Positions 33,524 to 42,397 of a stretch of DNA of 64,000 nucleotides are shown here, piece after piece; position 1 is the stretch's first letter; every line of letters begins with the position of its first letter. The notes below the pieces were generated by a model, which worked only from the letters and a program-made list of their open reading frames with translations, was not told where the DNA came from and searched no databases. The stretch comes from Flavobacteriaceae bacterium PS02334 (GTDB lineage: Bacteria > Bacteroidota > Bacteroidia > Flavobacteriales > Flavobacteriaceae): the NCBI GenBank assembly GCA_029959295.1, contig JASCOH010000008.1:186001-250000 (forward strand). The letters run 5' to 3'. The translations under genes and the position numbers were made by a program.

Positions 33524-35152
33524 ATGGATAATTACGCTCAATTTACGAAAACGATTGCGTTAGAGAAATATGGAATCAAAAATGCAGAAGAAGTAATCTA
33601 CAATCCTTCTTATGATTTGCTTTATGACGAAGAACTGAATTCGGCTTTGGAAGGTTTCGAAAAAGGACAATTGTCAGAGCTTGGAGCCGTAAATGTAATG
33701 ACTGGAGATTTTACAGGCCGTTCGCCAAAAGACAAATATATTGTTGAGGATGACGTGACAAGAGATACGATTTGGTGGACTTCGCCAAAAGCGGTAAATG
33801 ACAACAAGCCAATTTCAAAGGATACTTGGAATGCGTTGAAGGAAACTACAGTTCAGCAATTATCCAATAAAAAATTATTCGTTGTAGATGCTTTTTGCGG
33901 TGCGAATGAAAACACGAGATTGAAAGTCCGTTTTATTATGGAAGTGGCTTGGCAGGCGCATTTTGTGAAAAATATGTTCATCCGCCCGACGGAAGAAGAA
34001 TTAGAAAATTATGGCGAGCCTGATTTCGTAGTTATGAACGCTTCGAAAACAGAATTTACAGATTATAAAGCACACGGATTGAATTCTGAAGTGTATATCG
34101 CTTTCAACCTTACAGAGAAAATCCAGATTATTGGAGGAACTTGGTACGGTGGCGAAATGAAAAAAGGATTGTTCTCGATGATGAATTATTATTTGCCACT
34201 GCAAGGAATCGCTTCCATGCACTGCTCGGCAAATAAAGGAAAAGACGGCGATGTTGCTGTTTTCTTCGGATTATCTGGAACAGGAAAAACTACTTTATCG
34301 ACAGATCCAAAACGTGAGTTGATCGGTGACGATGAACACGGCTGGGACAATGAAGGCGTTTTCAATTTCGAAGGAGGCTGCTACGCAAAAACCATCGACC
34401 TGAGCAAAGAAAACGAGCCAGATATTTTTAATGCGATCCGAAAAGATGCGTTGTTGGAAAATGTTACGCTTGACGAAAACGGAAAAATTGATTTCAAAGA
34501 CGGCTCTGTAACTCAAAATACAAGAGTTTCCTATCCAATTTACCATATTGACAATATCGTGAAACCGGTTTCAAAAGCTGGCCATGCTTCAAAAGTTATT
34601 TTCCTTACGGCAGATGCTTTTGGCGTAATGCCTCCGGTTGCAAAACTGACTCCAGAGCAAACTAAATATCACTTTCTTTCAGGTTTTACAGCTAAATTGG
34701 CCGGAACAGAAAGAGGAGTTACAGAGCCACAGCCAACGTTTTCAGCTTGTTTCGGGAAAGCATTTTTATCATTGCATCCAACAAAATATGGAGAAGAATT
34801 GGTGAAGAAAATGGAGCAGAATAACGCAACAGCTTACATCGTAAACACTGGTTGGAACGGAACTGGAAAAAGAATTTCTATCAAAAATACAAGAGCAATA
34901 ATTGACAGAATTTTAGATGGTTCTTTAGAAAATGCTGAAACTACGACTTTGCCAATCTTTAATTTTGCAATTCCAACAAGTTTGGAAGGAGTTGATTCAG
35001 CTATTCTTGATCCAAGAAAAACATATGCTGACGAATTAGAATGGCAGCAAAAAGCAAAAGATTTAGGAAAATTATTTGTGGCTAATTTTGAACAATATGC
35101 GACAAATGAAGAAGGAAAAAATCTTGTAAAAGCAGGTCCGCAAGTTATCTAA
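33524..35152 (+). CDS. pckA: Phosphoenolpyruvate carboxykinase (ATP)
   Basis: Converts oxaloacetate and ATP to PEP and CO2, the entry step of gluconeogenesis. The 542-residue length is standard. The P-loop [16 protein letters not shown] lies at about 248-263, with the kinase-1a/2 motifs [20 protein letters not shown] after it and [16 protein letters not shown] further on; the substrate-binding [14 protein letters not shown] segment is near residue 65. It is a single gene with a -7 box and a strong terminator. Confidence 0.97.
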   Translation: MDNYAQFTKTIALEKYGIKNAEEVIYNPSYDLLYDEELNSALEGFEKGQLSELGAVNVMTGDFTGRSPKDKYIVEDDVTRDTIWWTSPKAVNDNKPISKDTWNALKETTVQQLSNKKLFVVDAFCGANENTRLKVRFIMEVAWQAHFVKNMFIRPTEEELENYGEPDFVVMNASKTEFTDYKAHGLNSEVYIAFNLTEKIQIIGGTWYGGEMKKGLFSMMNYYLPLQGIASMHCSANKGKDGDVAVFFGLSGTGKTTLSTDPKRELIGDDEHGWDNEGVFNFEGGCYAKTIDLSKENEPDIFNAIRKDALLENVTLDENGKIDFKDGSVTQNTRVSYPIYHIDNIVKPVSKAGHASKVIFLTADAFGVMPPVAKLTPEQTKYHFLSGFTAKLAGTERGVTEPQPTFSACFGKAFLSLHPTKYGEELVKKMEQNNATAYIVNTGWNGTGKRISIKNTRAIIDRILDGSLENAETTTLPIFNFAIPTSLEGVDSAILDPRKTYADELEWQQKAKDLGKLFVANFEQYATNEEGKNLVKAGPQVI

Positions 35153-35174
35153 ATCGTACTCAATTATATTCAAT

Positions 35175-35208
35175 AAAAAATCCGATCGTTTTGGCGATCG
35201 GATTTTTT
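35175..35208 (+). terminator. Intrinsic terminator of pckA
   Basis: 14-bp arms around ATCCGATCG (35175-35188) and CGATCGGAT (35195-35208) with a T run; it can also serve the convergent hemD-like gene. Confidence 0.85.
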
Positions 35209-35227
35209 TATTTCTAAAAGTAAAGTT

Positions 35228-35986
35228 TTATTTTTCCTTCACTTCTTTATTTGCTTTCGCAATATATTTCTCTAAAGCCATTGTCATCGACGGAGCTTCC
35301 GGTGAAGGCGCCATGATGTCCACTCTCAATCCGTGTTCTAAAGCTTCTTTTTGAGTTGTGCTTCCAAAAACTGCAATTCTTGTGTTGTTCTGTTCAAAAT
35401 CTGGAAAATTCATGAACAAAGATTTGATTCCGGTTGGGCTGAAGAAAGCCAAAACATCATAATAAACATCGGCCAAATCTGACAAATCGCTCATTACGGT
35501 TTTGTAAAAAGTACCTTCTGTCCAATTTACTTTCAAGTTGTTCAGCGTTTGCGGTGCGTCAGCATTTAACTGGTCTGAAGCAGGCAAAAGGAATTTTTCG
35601 TCTTTGTATTTTTTAATAAGAGGCGACAAGTCAGCAAAGTCTTTTTGACCAACATAAATCTTACGCTTTCTGTACACCACATATTTTTGCAGGTAAAAAG
35701 CAACAGCTTCTGACTGGCAGAAATATTTCAAGTCTTCAGGAATCTTATATCTCATTTCTTCAGCTACTCTAAAAAAATGATCCACAGAATTCTTGCTCGT
35801 TAAGATGATTGCGGTAAAATTATTTAAGTCAATTTTTTGTGCTCTCACGTCTTTTGCGCTCACGCCTTCAACGTGGATAAAAGGCCTGAAATCAATCTTG
35901 ACTTTGTGTTTTTGTTGCAACTCAAAATAGGGAGAATTCTCTACTTTAGGCTCTGGTTGCGATACCAAAATTGTTTTCACTTTCAT
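35228..35986 (-). CDS. hemD: Uroporphyrinogen-III synthase family protein
   Basis: A 252-residue HemD-like protein, the enzyme that cyclises hydroxymethylbilane to uroporphyrinogen III in haem synthesis. Two lobes are visible: FTAIILTSKNSVDHFFRVAEE in the first and YYDVLAFFSPTGIKSLF (about 165-181) in the second. HemD sequences are poorly conserved, so the assignment rests on these two segments and gene order. It lies 19 bp after a DUF4271 gene on the same strand, a common flavobacterial pairing. Confidence 0.82.
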   Translation of the reverse strand: MKVKTILVSQPEPKVENSPYFELQQKHKVKIDFRPFIHVEGVSAKDVRAQKIDLNNFTAIILTSKNSVDHFFRVAEEMRYKIPEDLKYFCQSEAVAFYLQKYVVYRKRKIYVGQKDFADLSPLIKKYKDEKFLLPASDQLNADAPQTLNNLKVNWTEGTFYKTVMSDLSDLADVYYDVLAFFSPTGIKSLFMNFPDFEQNNTRIAVFGSTTQKEALEHGLRVDIMAPSPEAPSMTMALEKYIAKANKEVKEK

Positions 35987-36005
35987 ATTTGATATTTTCT
36001 TTCTA

Positions 36006-36671
36006 CTACGTTTTCGTAAACCAATAATACATGAAATAATAGGGTGCTATTTCAAGAGCGCAAAGATACAAAATAAAATAAAACAACTTGCCAATTATTA
36101 AATTTTGATAAATTTTCAAGGAAATTAGATATGTAATCGCATTAATTATCAAAATAACAGCAATGGTGAAATATATTAAGAAATCTATTGGTGTATCGTT
36201 ATAAAACAGAATTATATTGAGTGGCAAAATGCACAAACCGATATACGTTCTATAGCTTACTTTTTGCAGATTAAATTGTTCGCTAAATTCTTCAATATTG
36301 AAAGAAGTTGCTATTATCTTCTCAATCAAGTATTTAGAAAGTATGAAAATACCTAAAAGCGTTATAATCTGAATATAAGAAATCCAGTCTGTTTTTTCAA
36401 TAAATCCGAAAAAACTAAGAGATAACTGAATAAAAAAAGCAAAAGAGATGACCTGAACCACAAAAAGTGCAATTGTGAACCAATTCATCAGGTTGCCAGT
36501 GTCGCGGTAAATCTTGATATATTTGTCGCTATAGATCAATCGCGAAAAATCGACAAAGCGATTTTCAAAAACGCCTCTCGTTATCGCAATCAGCACAAAA
36601 CTGAGCACAAAAAGAACGGTCGCCCAATCTTTGCTCCCAATATTCCTCGGCTGTAATACGAAATCTAGCAT
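36006..36671 (-). CDS. DUF4271 family membrane protein
   Basis: A 221-residue protein with about six helices, first at 18-33. The N-terminal pattern RNIGSKDWATVLFVLSFVLI is typical of DUF4271 in Bacteroidota. Function unknown; it is usually upstream of hemD as here. A -7 box is 4 bases from the ATG, suggesting a leaderless mRNA. Confidence 0.85.
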   Translation of the reverse strand: MLDFVLQPRNIGSKDWATVLFVLSFVLIAITRGVFENRFVDFSRLIYSDKYIKIYRDTGNLMNWFTIALFVVQVISFAFFIQLSLSFFGFIEKTDWISYIQIITLLGIFILSKYLIEKIIATSFNIEEFSEQFNLQKVSYRTYIGLCILPLNIILFYNDTPIDFLIYFTIAVILIINAITYLISLKIYQNLIIGKLFYFILYLCALEIAPYYFMYYWFTKT

Positions 36672-36675
36672 AGCG

Positions 36676-36683
36676 CAAAATTA
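36676..36683 (-). promoter_or_regulatory. -7 box abutting the DUF4271 start
   Basis: Minus-strand TAATTTTG, then CGCT, then the ATG at 36671. Confidence 0.45.
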
Positions 36684-36856
36684 ATCAAATTTTTCACGTT
36701 TCTTTATTTTTTTTACCACCTAATCGCTGATTTATATTATGCTTTTGTGCGGAAACTTTGCCTGTAAATTGCTGTAGCTTAATTGCCTCGGTTTTAAAAA
36801 AGCGAAATCAATCAGATTATTATAATTTTATTATGAATCATCAGCTATAAAAAGTT

Positions 36857-36864
36857 TACTTTTG
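36857..36864 (+). promoter_or_regulatory. -7 box of the polyprenol-phosphate glycosyltransferase
   Basis: TACTTTTG, 22 bases before the ATG at 36887. Confidence 0.45.
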
Positions 36865-36886
36865 TCCTGAAATTTTATGTGAAAAT

Positions 36887-37612
36887 ATGAACGACGGCAT
36901 TGTTATAATTCCAACTTATAACGAAATTGAAAATATCGAAAGCATTATCAGAGCTGTATTTTCTCTGCAAAAGCCGTTTCACATCCTGATTATTGACGAC
37001 AATTCTCCAGATAAAACTGCCCAAAAAGTAATCGAGTTGCAACAAGAATTTCCCGATAGGCTTTTTATGGAACAGCGTACAAAAAAATCTGGATTGGGCA
37101 CTGCCTACGTACATGGCTTCAAGTGGGCCCTCGAACGCCATTATCAATATATTTTTGAGATGGATGCCGATTTTTCACATAATCCAAATGACCTGGAAAA
37201 GCTTTATGATGCCTGCAAATTTGGTATTTATGAAGTTGCAATTGGTTCAAGATATGTAACTGGCGTCAATGTTGTCAATTGGCCTTTAAGCCGTGTTTTG
37301 CTGTCTTATTTTGCTTCTGTCTATGTCAGAATGATTACCGGAATGCAGATTCAAGATGCCACAGCAGGATTTATCTGCTATAAAAGAAATGTCTTGGAAG
37401 GAATCAATCTTGACCGAATAAAATTCATCGGTTATGCCTTTCAAATTGAAATGAAATATAGGGCTTTTGCCAAAAATTATAAGATCGTCGAAGTGCCGAT
37501 TATCTTCACAGATCGAACAAAAGGCCAGTCAAAAATGAGCAATTCTATTATAAAAGAAGCTGTTTTTGGAGTTTTGGCTTTACGAATAAAAAAAATATTT
37601 AATACTTTATAG
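36887..37612 (+). CDS. Polyprenol monophosphomannose synthase-like GT2
   Basis: A 241-residue GT2 enzyme that most likely transfers mannose (or another hexose) from GDP-sugar to polyprenyl phosphate. Motifs: IIPTYNEIENIESII (7-21), IIDDNSPDKTAQKVI, the DXD-like EMDADFSHNP and GSRYVTGVNVVNWPLSR. It has no C-terminal membrane domain, as with the soluble Dpm1 type. It starts a row with dihydroorotase, a DUF4296 lipoprotein and, in opposite direction, an epimerase; the gap to pyrC is 42 bp. Confidence 0.9.
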   Translation: MNDGIVIIPTYNEIENIESIIRAVFSLQKPFHILIIDDNSPDKTAQKVIELQQEFPDRLFMEQRTKKSGLGTAYVHGFKWALERHYQYIFEMDADFSHNPNDLEKLYDACKFGIYEVAIGSRYVTGVNVVNWPLSRVLLSYFASVYVRMITGMQIQDATAGFICYKRNVLEGINLDRIKFIGYAFQIEMKYRAFAKNYKIVEVPIIFTDRTKGQSKMSNSIIKEAVFGVLALRIKKIFNTL

Positions 37613-37657
37613 ACAGAATTATTCTGTTGAAAATTACCACCGATACAAAAATTGATG

Positions 37658-38998
37658 ATGAAAAGTGTTTTGATTAAGAATGCCAAGATAGTTAATGAGG
37701 GAACTATATTTGAAGGAGACGTTTTAATTGAAAACGAATTTATTGTAGAAATTGCTGAAACAATCAGTGCGAAATCTTCTGCTACAAAAATTATAAATGC
37801 TGAAGGAAATTACCTAATTCCAGGAGCGATTGATGATCAAGTGCATTTTCGCGAACCAGGATTGACACACAAGGGCGACATCGAATCTGAATCAAGAGCG
37901 GCTGTTGCTGGTGGAATCACGTCGTTTATCGAAATGCCAAATACAAATCCGCAGTCAACGACTATCGAATTGTTAGAAGATAAATTTGCAATTGCGGCTG
38001 AAAAATCTGCAGCAAATTATTCTTTCATGTTTGGCGGAACAAATGACAATTTAGAAGAAATTTTAAAGGTAAATCCCAAAACTGTTGCAGGTCTAAAATT
38101 ATTTTTAGGTTCTTCAACCGGAAATATGCTGGTTGACAATGAAGAAGTCTTAGAGAAAATATTTTCAAGCACGCCTTTGTTGATCGCAGTTCACTGTGAA
38201 GATGAGGCTACGATTAAAGCCAATCTTGAAAAATACAAAGAAGAATACGGCGATGATATTCCGATGAAATTTCATCCTTTGATCAGAAGCGAGGAAGCTT
38301 GTTTTATTTCGTCTTCGAGAGCGATTGAATTGGCTAAGAAAACCGGAGCAAGATTGCACGTTTTCCACCTTTCTACTGGAAAAGAAACGAAATTATTCAG
38401 CAATAAAATTCCGTTAGAAGATAAAAAAATCACGGCTGAAGTTTGTGTTCACCATCTTTGGTTCACCGACGCCGATTATGATAAAAAAGGAAGCTTGATC
38501 AAATGGAATCCTGCGATTAAAACGCAAGCCGACAAAGACCAATTATGGGAAGCCTTGCTAGACGACAGAATCGACGTTATTGCAACCGATCACGCGCCTC
38601 ATACTTTAGAAGAAAAGAAAAATGTTTATACTTCGGCGCCTTCTGGCGGTCCGTTGGTGCAGCATGCGGTTGTGGCGATGTTCGAAGCTTTTCACCAGGG
38701 AAAAATTTCTGTGGAGAAAATCGTAGAGAAAATGGCACACAATCCAGCAAAGATTTTCAAAATCGAAAAGCGCGGTTTTATCAAGGAAGGTTATTATGCT
38801 GACTTGGTTTTGGTAAATTCCGGATTGCCTTGGAGCGTGAAGAAAGAGAATATTTTATACAAATGCGGCTGGTCTCCGTTTGAAGGTTTTACGTTTAAAT
38901 CAAGAATTACCCATACCTTTGTAAATGGCGAATTGGTTTATAACAACTTTAAAGTCAAAGATGTTAAAGCTGGAAAAAGACTTCAGTTTGACCGCTAA
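37658..38998 (+). CDS. pyrC: Dihydroorotase
   Basis: Cyclises N-carbamoyl-L-aspartate to dihydroorotate in pyrimidine synthesis. About 446 residues, class-I type amidohydrolase. Metal-binding motifs: DQVHFREPGLTHKGD, the catalytic EDEATIKA region, HVFHLSTGKET, and ATDHAPHTLEEKK near the C-terminus. Two ATGs (37655, 37658) and a TTG (37652) are adjacent; 37658 gives MKSVLIKNAK, the usual start. Related hydantoinases are excluded by the HFREPG pattern, but substrate is inferred. Confidence 0.92.
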   Translation: MKSVLIKNAKIVNEGTIFEGDVLIENEFIVEIAETISAKSSATKIINAEGNYLIPGAIDDQVHFREPGLTHKGDIESESRAAVAGGITSFIEMPNTNPQSTTIELLEDKFAIAAEKSAANYSFMFGGTNDNLEEILKVNPKTVAGLKLFLGSSTGNMLVDNEEVLEKIFSSTPLLIAVHCEDEATIKANLEKYKEEYGDDIPMKFHPLIRSEEACFISSSRAIELAKKTGARLHVFHLSTGKETKLFSNKIPLEDKKITAEVCVHHLWFTDADYDKKGSLIKWNPAIKTQADKDQLWEALLDDRIDVIATDHAPHTLEEKKNVYTSAPSGGPLVQHAVVAMFEAFHQGKISVEKIVEKMAHNPAKIFKIEKRGFIKEGYYADLVLVNSGLPWSVKKENILYKCGWSPFEGFTFKSRITHTFVNGELVYNNFKVKDVKAGKRLQFDR

Positions 38999-39008
38999 TT
39001 AAAAGAAT

Positions 39009-39413
39009 ATGAAAAACTTTTTTTTATTTTTTATAGGTTTTTGCTTTCTGGTTTCTTGCGAACAAAAGGCCATTGAAAAGCCGGATAACTTGATCGAAAA
39101 AGAAAAGATGGATGATATTATCTACGATCTTACATTGCTTCAGGCAATGCGTGGCGGTTATCAAGCTACTTTGGATTCGAATAAAGTGGATGTGGCAAAT
39201 TACATTTATAAAAAATATAAAATTGACAGCCTTCAGTTTGCAAACAGCAATCGTTATTATGCTTCAGATGTTGCAGCTTACAACCGAATGTTCAATCGTG
39301 TTAATGAAAGATTGATTGCCAATAAAGCAAAAGCGGATACTTTGGCAAAAAGGGAAGAGAAATTAAATTTGAAAAAATCTTCAGATACGCTGAACAAAAA
39401 ACCTAAAAATTAA
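39009..39413 (+). CDS. DUF4296 family lipoprotein
   Basis: A 134-residue predicted lipoprotein: signal peptide with a lipobox near FLVSC and Cys17 as the lipidation site. The body, KMDDIIYDLTLLQAMRGGY, and the charged C-terminal helix match DUF4296, a Bacteroidota-only family with no known function. It follows dihydroorotase by 10 bp and its last 4 bp overlap the convergent epimerase stop. Confidence 0.85.
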   Translation: MKNFFLFFIGFCFLVSCEQKAIEKPDNLIEKEKMDDIIYDLTLLQAMRGGYQATLDSNKVDVANYIYKKYKIDSLQFANSNRYYASDVAAYNRMFNRVNERLIANKAKADTLAKREEKLNLKKSSDTLNKKPKN

Positions 39414-40402
39414 TAAGTAGCACTTACTTTTTTAATATACTCATCAAGGCTTGCAAACTCAATGTTGCAGGCCTTTTTTATTTTTGAATTGTCAAATACT
39501 GTTTCTGTGTGCATTGATTTTGCCATGGCTCTTGACAGGTTTCTTTTTGTGAAAAAAAATGCAGAAAAAAACCAATCGATTCGCCAGGCTAAATTCGTCA
39601 TCCATGATTTTACAAGCATGTTTGGTCTTTTTACCTGCAAAGCGTCAGCAATTTTATTCGAAAGTTCTTGATAGCTGTAATTTTTTTCTACCAGCGTAAA
39701 TCTTTCTTTTTTGATGTCGCTTTTCATCAAAAAGTGCATGGTTTTTACAACTTCTTCCACGCTGATAAATCCAGAGGAGCCTTTGGTATAAAATTTCAAG
39801 CCTTTTTTAATTCTTCGGAAGATTTCACTGCTTCCGTTTTGCCAGAAACCTGGGCCTAAGATCACGCCAGGATTCACGATTACGGTATTTAAGCCTTCTT
39901 CTTGACCTCGCCAGACTTCCATTTCGGCTCCGAATTTTGAAATCGCATAATCGCTGTGCGGTTTTTCAGGATTCCATTCGGTTTCTTCAGTGATGATGTG
40001 TTCATGTTCTTGCAAATCTCCGAGTGCGGCAATGGAACTGACGTAGCAGAGTTTTTTTATGTTTTTTGCCAGGCAGAAATTTACAATATTCGCTGTCCCT
40101 TCAATGTTTATTTTTCGTAATTTTTCTTCGTCATTTGGATCAAAAGAAATGTAGGCGGCGCAGTGATAAACATAATCTATATTTTCAAAAGCGATTTCTA
40201 GAGTTGGAATTTCGGTAATACAGCCTTGGATCCAGTTTATTTTTTCGAATAAATCAGATTGGTTTTTCCAGTTGAAAAAGGCTTTTGTTTTTTGGATGTT
40301 TTCTTGATTTTTGTATAAAGCGCGGACTTCTTCTCCGTTTTCGAGAAGTTGTAAAAGTAGGTGAGAGCCTACTAATCCGGTGGCGCCTGTGACTAGAATC
40401 AT
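39410..40402 (-). CDS. NAD-dependent epimerase/dehydratase (extended SDR)
   Basis: A 330-residue extended SDR. The Rossmann motif TGATGLVGSHLLLQLL is at 5-20, the catalytic YAISK (about 153) is preserved, and VNPGVILGPGFW follows. It resembles dihydroflavonol-4-reductase-like epimerases; substrate unknown. A -7 box lies 5 bases from the ATG. Confidence 0.87.
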   Translation of the reverse strand: MILVTGATGLVGSHLLLQLLENGEEVRALYKNQENIQKTKAFFNWKNQSDLFEKINWIQGCITEIPTLEIAFENIDYVYHCAAYISFDPNDEEKLRKINIEGTANIVNFCLAKNIKKLCYVSSIAALGDLQEHEHIITEETEWNPEKPHSDYAISKFGAEMEVWRGQEEGLNTVIVNPGVILGPGFWQNGSSEIFRRIKKGLKFYTKGSSGFISVEEVVKTMHFLMKSDIKKERFTLVEKNYSYQELSNKIADALQVKRPNMLVKSWMTNLAWRIDWFFSAFFFTKRNLSRAMAKSMHTETVFDNSKIKKACNIEFASLDEYIKKVSATY

Positions 40403-40407
40403 AGTTG

Positions 40408-40415
40408 CAAAAATA
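40408..40415 (-). promoter_or_regulatory. -7 box abutting the epimerase start
   Basis: Minus-strand TATTTTTG, then CAACT, then the ATG at 40402. Confidence 0.45.
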
Positions 40416-40518
40416 CGCTAAATTAGATAATTTGATGATTAGATAATTAGATAATTTTATTGAATGTCATTGCGACGATGATTGGTCTAGAGTTTTTAAA
40501 AATCAAGTAGTTTTTCGA

Positions 40519-40584
40519 TAGCCCCGATTGGCGGCAGTAGCCTTTTCTTCCGTTTTCGGAGAAAAGCTACTGCAGAAAGCGGGA
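40519..40584 (+). repeat. Dispersed palindromic intergenic element, copy 2
   Basis: Begins TAGCCCCGAT and ends AAGCGGGA, with a hairpin at 40535-40572 (CAGTAG with CTACTG, CTTTTCT with AGAAAAG, one bulged C). Copy 1 is at 5788-5855. The surrounding gap (40403-40774) also has AATTAGATAATT repeats at 40420-40460, a reversed repeat core at 40646, and TTTTCTAATT repeats at 40702-40743. Confidence 0.65.
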
Positions 40585-40645
40585 CTTTAGATTCTGAAAA
40601 TACCGAAAGTTTCGCTTCTGATAATTTTATAAAGGATAATGCGTT

Positions 40646-40663
40646 CCCTCGACTGCGCTCGGG
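40646..40663 (-). repeat. Dispersed repeat core (leuS/28-kb array type)
   Basis: CCCTCGACTGCGCTCGGG, the exact reverse complement of the core in leuS and in the tandem array. Confidence 0.85.
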
Positions 40664-40747
40664 ATGACAATGCTGTTTTTATAGAAATTACGGAATTTAA
40701 TTGTCAAATTTTCTAATTTTCTAATTCGCTAATTTTCTAATTAAAAC

Positions 40748-40755
40748 TATCTTTG
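40748..40755 (+). promoter_or_regulatory. -7 box of tyrS
   Basis: TATCTTTG, 19 bases before the tyrS ATG at 40775. Confidence 0.45.
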
Positions 40756-40774
40756 CCCAAATTATTTACAAGAA

Positions 40775-42397
40775 ATGAAGAATTTAGTTGAAGAATTAAA
40801 GTGGCGCGGGCTGTATGCTGACAGTATGCCGGGGACGGAAGAGCAATTGCTGAAGGAAGTGACGACGGCATATATTGGTTTTGACCCGACGGCTGATTCG
40901 TTGCATATTGGAAGCATGGTTCAGATTATTTTGCTGGTTCATTTGAAGAATTTTGGTCATCAGCCGATTGCCTTGGTGGGTGGTGCGACTGGAATGATTG
41001 GTGATCCGTCAGGGAAATCTGAGGACAGAAACCTGCTGAACGAAGAAACTTTGGCGAAAAACGTGGCGGGCATCAAAAGCGTGCTTTCTCGTTTTTTAGA
41101 TTTTAATTCTACAGATAAAAATGCGCCGGTAATGGTAAATAACTATGACTGGATGAAGGAATTTTCGTTTATTGATTTTGCGCGTGAAGTAGGAAAACGC
41201 ATCACGGTGAATTATATGATGGCGAAGGATTCTGTGAAAAAAAGATTTAGCGGTGAAGGCGACGGAATGTCTTTTACCGAGTTCACCTATCAATTGATTC
41301 AGGGTTATGATTTTTATCATTTGTATAAAAATCACAACTGTCTTTTGCAAATGGGCGGTTCTGACCAGTGGGGAAATATCACGACTGGAACGGAATTAGT
41401 GCGACGAATGGGTGGTGAAAGTGCGAAAGCGTACGCTTTGACAACGCCACTAATTACGAAAGCTGACGGTTCAAAATTCGGTAAATCAGAAGGCGGCAAT
41501 ATTTGGTTGGATGCTGACAAAACTTCGGTTTATAAATTTTACCAGTTTTGGGTAAATACTACGGATGTTGATGCTGAAAAATACATCAAAATCTTTACTT
41601 TTTTAGATAAAGAGACTATTGATGCTTTGATTGAAGAACATAAAACAGCGCCTCATTTGAGAGTTTTGCAACGTAAATTAGCTGACGAGATTACGACTTT
41701 TGTGCATTCAAAAGAAGAGTTGGAGAAAGCGATTCAGGCTTCTGAGGCTTTGTTTAGTAAGGATTCTAATGCATTCGAAACATTAGATGACGAAACATTT
41801 CTTGATATTTTCGAGGGTGTTCCGCAAGCTGAATTACCATTAAGTCAATTTAAAAAAGGAATAAATGTGGTTTCCTTGCTTAGTGAGAAATCAGGATTTT
41901 TAAAATCGAATTCTGAAGTTAGAAGAGCAATTAAAGAAAACTCTCTTTCTATAAACAAGCAAAAAGTTAGTGATGAAAATTTTAAAATAACTTTAGATAA
42001 TCTAATTAAGGGAAAATATATCCTTTTACAGAGAGGAAAAAATTCTAAATTTATTATTAGTTTAAAACAACCTAAAAGAGTTGAACAGTTTAGATTTATC
42101 ATTCAGCCTATAAAAAATGAGAGGTCAGTGAGGAAAATCATTAATTCAGAAAGAATTGTTGTTTTGCCAAAGGAAGTTAGACTAAAACGAGGTAATGTGA
42201 AAACTAAAATTCAAAGTTTTCAGCCACTTTCTAATAAAAGCATAGTTGTTAAAGCAGTAATAAATGATTCTCAATTTGTTAAAAGTGGAATCATAGAAAC
42301 CACAAGTCAATTTAGAAAAGACTTGAAAGTTAACTGGGGAGATGAAATCTCAGCTGAAATTAAACGAGGAAAAATAATTTACGCTAAAGTTAAATAA
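40775..42397 (+). CDS. tyrS: Tyrosyl-tRNA synthetase with a low-GC C-terminal extension
   Basis: Charges tRNA-Tyr. The catalytic core is standard: DPTADSLHIGSMVQI with HIGS, QGYDFYHLYKNH, QMGGSDQWGNITTG and the KMSKS-like KFGKS. An S4-type RNA-binding region follows (GFLKSNSEVRRAIKENSLSI, LIKGKYILLQRG). The family normally ends near residue 430, but here a basic tail of about 109 residues continues (432-540, ending DEISAEIKRGKIIYAKVK). From about 41780 the G+C falls from about 42 to about 27 percent, covering the S4 part and the tail. The tail could be a fused new domain or fused foreign sequence; its WGDEISAEIKRGKIIYAK ending has an AbrB-like look, which is speculative. The stop lies 8 bp inside the convergent LuxE-like gene. 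Confidence 0.93.
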   Translation: MKNLVEELKWRGLYADSMPGTEEQLLKEVTTAYIGFDPTADSLHIGSMVQIILLVHLKNFGHQPIALVGGATGMIGDPSGKSEDRNLLNEETLAKNVAGIKSVLSRFLDFNSTDKNAPVMVNNYDWMKEFSFIDFAREVGKRITVNYMMAKDSVKKRFSGEGDGMSFTEFTYQLIQGYDFYHLYKNHNCLLQMGGSDQWGNITTGTELVRRMGGESAKAYALTTPLITKADGSKFGKSEGGNIWLDADKTSVYKFYQFWVNTTDVDAEKYIKIFTFLDKETIDALIEEHKTAPHLRVLQRKLADEITTFVHSKEELEKAIQASEALFSKDSNAFETLDDETFLDIFEGVPQAELPLSQFKKGINVVSLLSEKSGFLKSNSEVRRAIKENSLSINKQKVSDENFKITLDNLIKGKYILLQRGKNSKFIISLKQPKRVEQFRFIIQPIKNERSVRKIINSERIVVLPKEVRLKRGNVKTKIQSFQPLSNKSIVVKAVINDSQFVKSGIIETTSQFRKDLKVNWGDEISAEIKRGKIIYAKVK

